From NCBI GenBank assembly GCA_000697665.1, contig KL197716.1, positions 554,782-618,781 on the forward strand: 64,000 bases of DNA, given 5' to 3'. The position numbers and the translations under genes are program-made. The notes under the pieces were generated by a model. The model was not told the origin of the DNA. It saw nothing but the letters and a program-made list of their open reading frames with translations, and did no database searches. Source of the DNA: Jaapia argillacea MUCL 33604 (taxonomy: Eukaryota; Basidiomycota; Agaricomycetes; Jaapiales; Jaapiaceae). How positions within the stretch are numbered: position 1 is the first letter of the stretch; each line of letters opens with the position of its first letter. Shown one piece after another: positions 10,981-23,786 of the stretch.

Positions 10981-13379
10981 TCACCGGTACTCGAACATGA
11001 CTTGCACTGCAATAAATATGCATATGCATGCCGCGCCAAAGAAGCGAAGCCCTACCATAACATTTGAGACGAAGGACGGTTGTGAAGAAAGCACAAGCTC
11101 ACCTTCCCAAGTCTGAAGTAACTGGGTGATCATATACGACATCCCATCTAGCCCAACCACAAATCCGACTAAGTTGGCAGTCAACATCATCAAACCATTG
11201 AATATCGCCCCAAAGGCGCAAATATGTCTATACCACCATTCTCCGCCATACTGAATACCCGAGGAAATGGAGGTTAGTAATCGTCGTAGGACGCTAGTAA
11301 TTGCGATCATGCCTTGGACGAAGGGAGGAGATAACTGGCAACCAACTCAGGGAGGACGAAGAGGCTGACAAGCCATCCCCAGGCCAAAAGCCGGAAAGAA
11401 AGGTCATGCCAGAGGGCAACGAATGAGAAGACGAGGATGGTCGTGAAGGCGACGTTCTTTGTTCCTCCCAGCGGAATGTAGATGTAGCTGCGAAAGTAAG
11501 GCGGCATGATCAAGACCAGTGCGCGCGTGGAGAGGTGACATTCAGGGCTAACCGTACAATCCAAAGATTATAACTACGATGCCAGCTTCTCCAAAACCCG
11601 AAGGTCGAGTAATTGTTGGCCATACAGCGGATCATGTTCTCAGGAGGATCGATACCATCTGCGAGAGCCCACAACCGGAAAAATCGCCATGGTAAGAGTA
11701 GCTAATCGACGAGATATGAATAAGTCATTCAGACGCAATCAGAAGGAACCCCATACCTTCAACCAGACGATCATCAAGTTCCATAATCCAACCATACTCA
11801 GTTCGGCAGGCGTATCCCCAACCCACGCCTTCGTGTCCTTGATGGCAACAACATACATAAAGTGCAGGATGAACTCCATTGTGAGGAGACAAAACAGGAA
11901 CCGCATTAGGTATGATGTTACTGTACTTCGCGAGATTGAAGTCGGACGACGGATCTGGGAAGAACGAAGCTAAGATCCATGTCAAAAGGCTAGATCCAAA
12001 AGTCGACTCGCCTGCCAGATGAAATCGTTGAAGGTGATGATCGGACCCGCGATGTACAGCGGGGGATACAGGACGTAAGCAATATAGTTCTTATAGGAAT
12101 ATATCTCGAGGGGATGAGGGGTCGAGGTCCGTTGTTTGAAGTCCAGCTCAGATCCACTCTGCAGCGTTAAGATAAAATCAAACACGAGAATGGTAGAGTG
12201 AAAGGAGGGTATTAACCTCAGTAGGTTTCTCCCGGATACAGGCCCAGAAATAATCCATATTGAAGGATATGAGTCGAAGCATGGTGATGTTAAAACTGAC
12301 ATGCCATCGCGGGTACACGCCGCTGATACTGTCCTAGCACGTACAATTGAGTTGGGACGAGTCAAATGGGCAAGACAAGTGTACATACCAAAACCTCCAG
12401 CGACGTATGCAGACTAGCAAACTTGTATCCAGAATTCCATTCATTGGCAAACAGAACGCCCATATTAACCACCCAAGTCAATAATGGAGCTAATTTGGGA
12501 TGACTTTGGCCGAAAGATTTGGCAATCGCGTAGTTGATCGATAGAATTATGAGGACTTTGATTATACTCGTTCCATGCAAAGCCAGTAGCATAACGATGG
12601 AAAAGGTTAGTAGGAAGGGTATACGGTGGAGAGCGGTATCGATGGTGGAAGTATGCTGGGATAAGGAGGGTGATGATCGCTGGCTTGAGAAGCGGCCATA
12701 GATGGACTTGGCAATGAAGAAAGCAGAGACTAGAAGACTGAGAGCGGGGATATTGTTACGGAATGAGCGATATTGTGTATCACTGTTGTCCTATTGAGCG
12801 AGTCGAACATTAGCTATAGCTGGGACTCGAGCAGCAAGGCAATAGTGGGGAACTCTTATTAAACCTTAAAATGGACAGTGACTGAAATAAATGGCAGGAA
12901 TGTATTCGACCCGTGCCCACGGCATACTTGAACAAATATAGAAGGGAGATAGTCGCAGAATTGGGGATTCCCATAGTGTTTTAAAACAGTCAGTCAAACT
13001 ACTCACCACTCGTCTGCCAAATAACCAACCGCTCGACAGCCGGTGACTGAAGAGGGGATAATTTGGATGTGACTCTATATGATCGTCAAGAGAGTGCTAC
13101 TCATTACAGTGTAGTATTCTGCGCACCTGAACTCAGAGAAATTGGTATCCAAATCATAATAGGGACGACAATCAAGAAAGCCAGCTCATAGAAGGCAAAC
13201 TCGGGAGTCTTCCATCGTGCGGGTGGTCTTGTCTCCGGGGAGCGCGCTGCGCGAGAGGACGAAGGTATCTCAATAGTCATAGATATGATACCATGTGGCT
13301 TCCTGGGACTAGGAGAATCCAGTTCAAAAGGAGAGACAGCGTTCAGGTCGGAGGGCATGTTTAAGACTGTGTCTGGCAT
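10981..13379 (-). CDS. GUP1: MBOAT O-acyltransferase, glycerol uptake protein 1 homolog
   Basis: Ten exons (minus): 13379-13127, 13074-13007, 12790-12389, 12333-12217, 12158-12012, 11954-11757, 11701-11553, 11487-11313, 11250-11103, 11051-10981 (575 aa, close to yeast Gup1). Multi-pass ER membrane protein; family members remodel the lipid of GPI anchors. Recognised family segments: [32 protein letters not shown], the MBOAT core [12 protein letters not shown], the catalytic-His region FVALWHDL, then [11 protein letters not shown] and QVMFEYR at the end. Two introns (12011-11955, 57 nt; 11312-11251, 62 nt) fit only with GC donors (GCGAGT and GCATGA). The 216-nt second intron is long for this window. 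Divergent from CKB1. Confidence 0.9.
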
Positions 13380-13691
13380 GAATCAATCGGTAGGTGCAAT
13401 GTAGGGATTGTTGGGCCGAAACTTCTAGGTTCCCGACATAGATTTGTCCGAGAGATGTACCAGAAAGCCCAGCAGGAAACGATGAGAAGAAATTCTTGGT
13501 TTCGAAGATAAGTAACTGGCTGCGAAACTTCGTAAGTTCCTTGGTGCACAGAAGGATGTGGCGTGGGAGTTGTTTCCCAACAACAGGCTTGCGCGGTTGT
13601 GGCGAGCTCTGCAATTGACTGCCTTGTGCAGAGAACCTTGCAAGTCAGTTTTGCCAGGGGACGGGCAATTTACAATCTATATCAGCTAACG
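13380..13691. promoter_or_regulatory. Shared intergenic promoter region, GUP1 / CKB1
   Basis: 312 bp separate the start codons of divergent GUP1 and CKB1, so both core promoters and 5' UTRs must lie here or upstream within the neighbouring gene. No specific binding site was identified; this is inference from layout. Confidence 0.4.
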
Positions 13692-14819
13692 ATGCTGCGA
13701 CGCACAGTGGAAGAACTTTCCACAGGATCAGATTCGGATTATTCCAAGTGAGTGCTGACTTGCGATCCTTCCGTGTGATGAGTTGGCTGAAACGCTGCAG
13801 CTCGGTAATGGTTGCGAGGTCAATGCTTTGGCGATTATGACTATCTGACACCCGCCTGTATCTTTTAGTGGATATCATGGTTCCTTTCATCCAAAGGAAA
13901 TGAGTACTTTTGCGAAGTCGAGGAGGACTACATCCTCGATCGATTTAACCTCACAGGCTTGAACACCGAAGTCGCAAACTACTCTCAGGCTCTGGATCTG
14001 ATCACGGACAACTTGGGTGCGCCTCCTTTCCTATTGTCTTGCACCGCACCGGTCTAATTCCGTAGCTAGACGACGAAATTCAAGATGAACTACGCGGTTC
14101 ACTCGATGTACAGGCACGACTACTATATGGGCTGATTCATGCGAGATGGATCGTCACAGCTCGGGGTCTCGCCAAGATGGTAACCCGTCCGGCCTCTGAT
14201 AGTTTACTTTCACACTGACGCTCATTTCGTAGCTCGAGAAATACAAGAAAGCAGATTTCGGCCGATGTCCACGAGTCCTCTGCCAATCTCAACCCCTCCT
14301 CCCAGTCGGTCTCACCGACATCCCCTACGAAAAATCAGTCAAACTCTACTGCGCCCGCTGCGAAGACATCTATTCTCCCAAATCCTCCCGTCATGGCTCG
14401 ATCGACGGAGCCTACTTCGGCACATCCTTCCCTCATCTCTTATTCCTTGTATACCCCCATTTAATCCCACCGAAAAGTGGCCCGCCAGATGTCAGTGCTG
14501 CAAGCGGTAGTACAAGTACGAGTGGTGGGAGGGAAGAAGGAGGGAAGAGGGTTGCTGGCAGGAGAGCGAGAGAGGAGGTTGATGTGGGTGTTGCGGAGGG
14601 CGTTGGGGAGGGTGCAAGTACTGCAGCCGCTGCTATGAAGGCAGATAGGTACCGGCCGAAGATATTTGGATTCCATGTTCATGAAATTGCGAAATTGCAG
14701 AGATGGCAAGAGGCAGTGAGAGACAAGTAAGTCATCCGTTAGCCAGTTTTCATCTCTGATCCCGACACCCACTTTCTTTTGGTAGGCAGGTCGTCAAACT
14801 GGAGGAGATTGATGTATGA
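13692..14819 (+). CDS. CKB1: Casein kinase 2 regulatory beta subunit
   Basis: Regulatory subunit of the CK2 tetramer; it dimerises through a zinc finger and docks catalytic alpha subunits. Exons: 13692-13747, 13801-13804, 13869-14016, 14070-14179, 14233-14726, 14786-14819 (281 aa). Diagnostic segments: acidic N-terminus, [27 protein letters not shown], then the C-x4-C (CPRVLC) and C-x2-C (CARC) zinc ligands and [16 protein letters not shown]. The second exon, CTCG, is 4 nt: without it the first exon ends in the wrong phase; with it the flanking introns are 53 and 64 nt and the joined codons read NS before WISWF. Exon 4 uses the second of two overlapping acceptors (TAGCTAG). A low-complexity Gly/Ser/Ala linker precedes the C-terminal KIFGFHVH. 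Confidence 0.9.
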
Positions 14820-15006
14820 TAATGTAGACCGTCAGTAATGTGTATTCTTTCATGTGGGATTGGTTGGGTTTCATTCTCTCGGAACACGCACTTTTCCTCA
14901 TCTTATTCTTGAAACTGTCATGGCGAGTCCCAGACTGACTTTACAAGGAGTGGTATCATACAAAAACAATGGATATACAAACACTTCTCCCCCAACTGTA
15001 TCACCT

Positions 15007-17050
<2,044 letters not shown>

Positions 17051-17970
17051 TGTGCGTGGTCAAGTGGTCAAGGTTGGAGGAGATTGTAAGAGAATATGCA
17101 GGGTAGTAGGGGGGATGGGGTGATAATTCGCCACCCCGCCTTCATGGCCTGTCATATACCCGTCGGCATCTGATCCCGCATCTCTAATAAGCGGTCAATG
17201 TACGCGAAATGTGCATCAAACATCGGGAAGGTAGATCATTGGCCGAAGAAGGCTCACGGAGATGACAGAAGTCGGCCACTGCATCCTTGCAAGGTGAAAT
17301 AAACGACCTGTTTTGGCTAACACGTTGCCTGCAACGCTCGATTACGACGATTGGCAGAAGAGATTTATGTTCTGCCTAGAAGATAAGCGGGAGCGTAGTT
17401 GTTCCTGACCGGCAGTAAGCCCAGGGGATTGTCAAATGATCAGCTAGTGGATCAGGTTCTGATGTCTTCAGCGGACGCTTGTCGACAGATATTCACCCGT
17501 TTGTGGGTCCGGACATAATCTCATGTACCTGAGGAGAACGATCAAGCATCGCCAGTATAGGTTACTATTTTAAGGTCTGCTAGAGGAGACTACATCGCCA
17601 GGCAAGAATTCAATGAGATTGCCGTCAACTGAGACGAGATAGTAGCTGACTCTGAGTCGGAGGGGATATGTACATAGATAGGTGGACGACGGTCAAAGTA
17701 GGTGTTCTTATTCGCACACACACGAGCCTCGAAGTTCCTCCACGAGACAGTGATGCTGGGAAGTATTCATCATATCCACCGAGTGAAAGGAGTGTATAGC
17801 TGACATCGACATCAACATGTTTCAATTGAATCAATCAAAGGAACCTACACTCACAAAAGACGATAGAGTCCCTCAAAGTCCGAGCAGGAAAGGGTCGCTC
17901 AAAGCCGGAACGGTCCACACGCATACAACATCAAACAGCAAAGGGTGGGGATTCTGATTCTCATGAACGG
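17051..17970. other. Intergenic region
   Basis: Upstream of the aldehyde dehydrogenase and downstream of the hydrolase. Only short ORFs without recognisable content; no repeats seen. Confidence 0.5.
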
Positions 17971-19320
17971 TCATAAAAGGACGTATATCTCCAAGAACTC
18001 TATCTCAGCCCTCATAAGCTCTTCATACGAACTCTGTCCTTTAAACACATCAAAGTGACCTATAAATCAAAAACGACGATCAAATTCACCCTCAGCACCA
18101 GACAACACCATATGCGAGTCCGACTTACCACCAGGAATAACCAAGTACTCGCATTTCTGAGCTTTAGCAGGTAAGCGACCGATATCAACTATCGGAATCT
18201 GGACATCATCCTCAGCGGCGATGATGAGGATTGGACAAGCGACGTTCGATATCTTATTTTCTGGTTTATAAGGGAGGATTTCGAAAGCGCTGGAAGCTGA
18301 TATCTATTACGCGTCTGAGATGAAGTATGAAAAAAGCCTTGAAAAAAAAGGGAACTGACCTCGTTAGGATAGATGCTGTGAGGAAACGAGACAGAGAAAG
18401 TGAGATCAAAGGCAAGGCCAGCGGATTAAACTGATATTCGCACCTCCTATCAGGGAACTGTTCCATCAAGGTTTGATACGTTCCAGGGCCAACCATCATA
18501 CCCACTTTTCCGGGCAGAGCGGTGCCAGGAATATAGATGGGTTTCAGTCTCAATGCTTGTTTGATCCAATCCAGTATTCCAAGTAATCCGCCCTTGACTA
18601 GACCGGAGGTCATGACGACGTTGGTAGGAAGGGATGGGTGTGGACATTGGGCGATCACTGCGAGGATGTTGAGTTCTGGCTGTCAGCGTCCACAAGCCGT
18701 CAGCACCTCTTGTAGGGAAGAGAGGTTGAAATGCGTACTTCACTTGCTATAGTGATAGCATGTCCTCCTGGGTAGGAACTGTGAGGCGACGATTGAGACG
18801 GAAAGGTAGAATGGGGTCGACGAACCTGAAAAACTGTAACCCCACAAAATGACACGGTTAGGGTCAATCTGTGCCTGTTGTCTGCAATACTTGACGACAG
18901 TTCGATAATCCTCCAGTTGTTCCTTCACCACTATGCAATGCCGAGGAGACCCATCTATAAACAAGCAATAATGTCATTCAAAAGCCATGAAAATAGAACG
19001 GCAGAAGGCAGGGATACCAGAAGCGCCCCAGCGACGGTAATCGAAAACGACACAAGCATGTCCCAACGCAGCAAATGTTTCGGCATACGGAGCAAGGCTC
19101 ATGAGTTTGTTGCAACTTAACCCATGCGCCCTTTGGAATCTTTAATTTTAGTACCAGACAAAGGTATTCTTAAACTCAGGGGAACTTACATGACGATGAC
19201 GGGACAAGGCTTCGCCCCTTTAGTTGGGATGTACTGCCAAGCATCCAGATTCCAGCCTGGAGTTGCCGAGGGAATCTTGACCGTTGTCAAATCGAACAAG
19301 TCATTTAGATTGGGATCCAT
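17971..19320 (-). CDS. Alpha/beta hydrolase
   Basis: Eight exons (minus): 19320-19190, 19130-19018, 18954-18826, 18767-18744, 18675-18444, 18375-18360, 18303-18129, 18059-17971 (302 aa). A complete catalytic triad is visible: Ser in GYSFSG near residue 120, Asp in AAEDD, His in PGGHFDVF. An HGLSCNKL oxyanion-type motif and FDYRRWGASDG follow the first exon. Family members in fungi include esterases and polyketide thiohydrolases; the substrate is unknown. Exon 6 is only 16 nt (codes IYPNE). The start at 19320 is the first in-frame ATG; upstream sequence stays open back to about 19430 and encodes a hydrophobic stretch (YLLSGLVIATL), so a longer N-terminus from a further exon is possible. The exon-4 donor (GTGAAG) was chosen over GTACGC because only it keeps phase. 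Confidence 0.82.
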
Positions 19321-20455
19321 CAGGTTCAGTTCAGGGATGGGGAGGTTGAAGTTGAAAAACGCGCTCAGAGTGGCGATAACGAGGCCGCTGAGGAGGTAAT
19401 TGCGCCCTTTACCACGTGAAGCCGCAGGCTAAGTTCGAACAGAGCTAAGTTATCGTCATTCGCTGAGATGCAGTGTGACAAAACTTGAGGTGTGATTGGG
19501 CGTTCCAACTGAGTAAAGTTTGTAGTTTTGGGACAAGCGACGACGACGAGCCTGAGAGCTCCAATGCCACAAATTCGGGCGCGACTGCCACAAGCAACAG
19601 CGCGTCCTCCAACTCTGACCCCTCTCTTACACTTGTTACGGCATCTCTCATACACAGATTTCATAGACAAGCAACGTTCTGTACATGGACCCCTCTCTAC
19701 TGTATCGTCTGGCGGTGCCCTGATACCAGGACATGATGCCTGCTCTCTTCTATCACTCGTCCGGTTTTTCCATTCCAATTCTACGAACCGGAACCTTCCA
19801 GCAGGCTGCTCCTTTGATTGAAGCCGCGTAATCCGGCCATCCGATCATTTTCGGAGGCCTCCTGTCGAAAGAGGTGTCAAGGGCTGAACGGAGAGACAGG
19901 GAACGCGGTGGACGAACCCACAGTTCTTCCTGTAGTCGCGACACTATGATTGCATCGAGTTCAGTTGCCTCCACACGAACAGGGATCTGGAGCACGAGTT
20001 CCCAGGCCCCTACCACCTCAGCCTGAATCAACTTGATTTTCACTCAAGATATCTCCAACTCCCAGGGCTGATATTTGCAGGAGAGTATTCGAGTGGTGTG
20101 CGTGCTCGCTCTGAGGTATTTGAGAGGGGTCGCAGCGGAGGAATGTAAGGGATTCATTCACCTCGAGCACCCCCGATCCGAAATAGGAACTAATGTTTCC
20201 TGTTTCAGTGCCGAGTAGGAAAAGAAACAATGCCGATGCGTTCAGGACCTCCTGAAGGGCGCAGGTCGTTCAACATATCTAAGAATAAGTTTTTACCCTC
20301 ATCCTCAACGTTGGGCTTTACGATGCCGCCTGCCGAGCTCCTCCCCGTTGCTGGTTTTAAAGCCAAGCGCTTTTCGATATTCTACCATCAACATCCCCCA
20401 CTTCCATCGACACTCACTCACTACACACTCCTACAAACCTCTTGACGATATCCTC
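19321..20455. other. Intergenic region between divergent hydrolase and deacetylase
   Basis: Contains a possible 5' extension of the hydrolase (19321-19430). A minus-strand ORF at 19753-20043 and another at 20018-20230 look partly protein-like, but I could not join them into a gene with a known domain. Otherwise empty. Confidence 0.4.
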
Positions 20456-22130
20456 ATGCGTTTTACGAGCTTTGCTGTTGTCTGCGCGGCGGTCACTGCT
20501 GTCTGTGCCGCTCCCTCTCTTCAGCCAACGAAACGCCAGACTGCCGCTGCTACCGTTTACTCGAGCTGTGTAACAGTGCGTTCTCCTTTTTTCCTTCTTT
20601 CAACCCAAGGGATCCTGACGTCCATTTCAGCCTAATACCGTCGCGTTGACTTTCGACGATGGTGTTTACATTTACGAGAAGAGTGGGTCGCTGTCCGTCT
20701 GGCTCCCTATTTCCCCAGGAGTAATCTCGTTTTCCAGACATCTCCGATATGCTAGTTCAGAACCAGATCAAGGGAACCTTCTTCGTGTCAGTCTTTTCTT
20801 CGTCTGTCTTATATCCACCAATCTGACGACATCGTTCGTTTAGGAACGGCAATAACTGTGAGTTCGCTCTAGAGTCGCGTTCCTCGAGATCCTCATTCGA
20901 ACTTGGGAATCAGGGGCGTGTATATACGACACAGATATGGTGGCCAATATCCAAAATACCTTCGCTGGTGAGTTCTGCAAGTTACATTGCCATTGGAAAC
21001 GACGATTGACTTCTTCCTTTACGCCTATTAGCTGGTCATCAAGTAGCGGCTCACACTTGGTCACATCCGGATTTGACCACGGTAAGTTCCTGCCATTCAG
21101 TCCCGTTGCTTCGAAGCTAACAGCGTCTCCCTGAAGCTCACCGAAGATGACAGTACGTGTTACTCTGATGCTTTTCAGTCATGTCAGAACTCAACGCGAT
21201 CCATTCTCAGTTACCAGCGAGTTCGAACAGTAAGTTTTGGATTTGCCTACTCGATTTAATTGTGTTCATTTGCCGACTTCGTCCCTCAGGATAGAAAGTA
21301 ATTATTCCATGTGCTTTATTCCACGATACAGGCTCTAACATAACACAGCCGCCTTGAACAAGATTCTCGGTATCCAACCCGCTATGATGCGTCCAGTACG
21401 TCCTTTTCTTTAGCATATCCCAGCCAATATCTGAGCACTTCCTCCCACTCAGCCCTACGGCAATTACAATCCCACTGTACAGTCGGTTGCTGCCGCCCGA
21501 AACCAAACCGGTAAGTTATCTATACTTCCTACTTCTCCCATACAATTCTCAATGTCGCTTTTCAAGTCATCGTCTGGGACTTCGAGTACGTATCCGTCCT
21601 CATGCAAGACACTTTCCTCGTCTGATTTCGATCCGTGTTTGCAGCGATGGCGATTCTGAGGGTGCTACCGTTGCCGCTTCGGAGGCAGCTTACGACGCGA
21701 TCATCGCCAAGAAGCCTAGCACCATCATGTCGCTCAACCACGAAACGTACCAGACTACCGCGTGCGTATTTCCTACCTTCTAGACGCCTTTGCTTCTCGA
21801 TATCGATCCATTTCTTCCTCATTATAGTCAAGACGTCCTACCTTACGCCATCGCCGCACTGAAAAAGGCTGGATACACGTTTGCTACTGTTTCTGAATGC
21901 CTTGGGATCCCCGCCTACCAATGTGAGCTCTATTCCTTCTTTTGACTTGCCATGTATCTGACCTCCCGTACGTTCAGGGACCACATCGCCCGGTACTCCC
22001 GACGTGAGCAGTTCCCCTTGTACCTCATCATTTCGCCCCCTCACATCATCTGTTCTTACAGGCATCTTGGACATGCGCCAACTCCACCCAGCCCGGCCCC
22101 GGCCGCCGAGAAGTCTACCACCGTCGCTGA
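20456..22130 (+). CDS. Secreted polysaccharide (chitin) deacetylase, CE4 family
   Basis: Sixteen exons: 20456-20575, 20631-20682, 20738-20786, 20844-20857, 20914-20967, 21032-21081, 21137-21152, 21211-21229, 21290-21297, 21349-21395, 21453-21510, 21567-21585, 21645-21761, 21828-21922, 21978-22003, 22062-22130 (270 aa). Begins with a signal peptide (hydrophobic, ending near CAAPS). CE4 motifs in order: TFDDG, HTWSHPDL, RPPYG, WDFDDGD and LNHE, so the metal ligands Asp-His-His and the catalytic residues look intact. It should remove acetyl groups from cell-wall chitin or chitin oligomers outside the cell. Introns (862 nt) exceed coding sequence (813 nt); exons of 8, 14, 16, 19 and 19 nt occur, and all fifteen introns are 51-66 nt. 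Ends TPDASWTC like other fungal members. Confidence 0.9.
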
Positions 22131-22909
22131 TTTTGCCTCACTTCAAAAGTTGTTTCATTTGATAACCACACAGACTTGTTACCACAACGTTTCTTACGCA
22201 CACTCCCTATCTATGTTCTATGATGCTTTCGCTCTTTGCTTTGTCGTTCTTTGTTTGTTAGTATGTTCATATCCCGTTGGGAAGACGAGTTCTTCTTGAT
22301 TAGATGATGGATTGGACTGTTCAAGGACTTTGTTGATTGGTGGAAGGATTCTTGTTTGTAGTAGATGGCATTTGCTTAGGCACCGCCCACGAATCCAGAG
22401 ACGTTTGATTTCATGTGTTTGATCGTCTGGCAACGAAGCGTTCGACTTGGGACTTCCTCTTTGTTTTGAGTTGAACTCATGTCCCTCGTTTCCAAGAAAC
22501 CGTTCATACTGCCTTCCGGCTACGTTTGATGACTGCGACGTGTCAAGGCGAGAGTTTCCACACAGAGAAGTCGGTTCGATTGAATGGTATTAACGCATAT
22601 AGTCTATTTGGGCCGAAGAGCTATGATTACATTCATCACCCATCTAAAGTTGATGATAGTTCACTGGCGGGGACCTCCATCGGACAACCATCAGATTCAC
22701 CAATTGAATCGGGGACTCTCGCCATATCAAAATGCACCATTCTTCCTATGCTTGATCCCAGGCGGGAGGTTAGACTCCGTTCAGGGGAAATGAGGTATTG
22801 AAGCCACCTGGTCGAACGCTAGAATCCCATCGCGTAGCCCTATGCCCGCGGGATGGGCGCAACCAGATCGGTCCCAAGAGTAGATGATACGATGACGATC
22901 CTGCAGATG
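22131..22909. other. Intergenic region between convergent genes
   Basis: 3' regions of the deacetylase and POP5. Short ORFs only (longest 22526-22801, plus); nothing recognised. Confidence 0.5.
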
Positions 22910-23611
22910 TCAATCTTGCAGAGCTTCGATTTCACGAGTGCTCGTGTTGAGGAACTGTTCATAACTATCCTGCGAGGCAGCTACGACTCCATTCGTCAAT
23001 CAGGATCATGCGGTTTGGGATATATCTCACCTGCTTGCTTAACACTCGCTCGGTATCGAGCGACTACCACTCGATTATGTTCAATAGCGGCTAGTTGAGT
23101 GTGCTTGATGGTGCCTAGACGTCCGAGTTCTCAATAGGAGCACGAGGAAACAAGCGAGGAAAACCGTCACCAGAAATGTGCACTACGTTGGGTATCACTT
23201 TCCGACCCTCAATGGCATCCAAGAGTGTAACGGCACCCCAAGCGATTCGATGCTGATCCCTACCAACTCGGATGATGCAAATATTGGTCATCGGAGAATA
23301 ATATTTCACTGATGATTGATTAGGACGGCGAAGGATAGTAGGTTGTTAGTTGTTGAGAGACACAGTAAAGCGACGAAGGACGAACCTGTGAGACTGAATC
23401 CAACCGCACCCCACCCTGTATCACCAAAGTTGCTCACTACACTCTCCTTGAGAGCAGAATAGATTTGCCTGCTTGTGAGCGGTTCAGGTTCGCGGGAGGG
23501 CACAATTTGAGCACTCGGGATGAACTCGACGAGGAGCCAACGATTCTAAGAAGGTATTTTGAGCGGGTTTGACGAACGCTAGGCTAAGATCCTCACTTTG
23601 AATCTAACCAT
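22910..23611 (-). CDS. POP5: RNase P / RNase MRP subunit Pop5
   Basis: Exons (minus): 23611-23597, 23545-23386, 23308-23171, 23114-23031, 22980-22910 (155 aa). Rpp14/Pop5 family: opens MVRFKNRWLLVEF, then SVVSNFGDTGWGAVG, a central NICIIRVGRD strand, HISGTIKHTQ and EHNRVVVARYR. Pop5 is a protein subunit shared by nuclear RNase P (tRNA 5' maturation) and RNase MRP (rRNA processing). The first exon is only five codons, so the initiation codon is easily missed. Divergent from the second F-box gene, with 175 bp between start codons. Confidence 0.92.
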
Positions 23612-23786
23612 GGTGTCGGTTTTACGACTCGCTCATCGCCAGGAACGGGAGGGAAGAGCAAGTGGAATCGCTCAGAAGTGGCGTTGACCGCAAGTCGAGC
23701 GCCAAAATTGGTGACAAAATCTGTCTACTTCTTTCTTATATCTCGCCATTCCTTCCAAAACCCCTGGCCGTCACGAACCTGTATAT

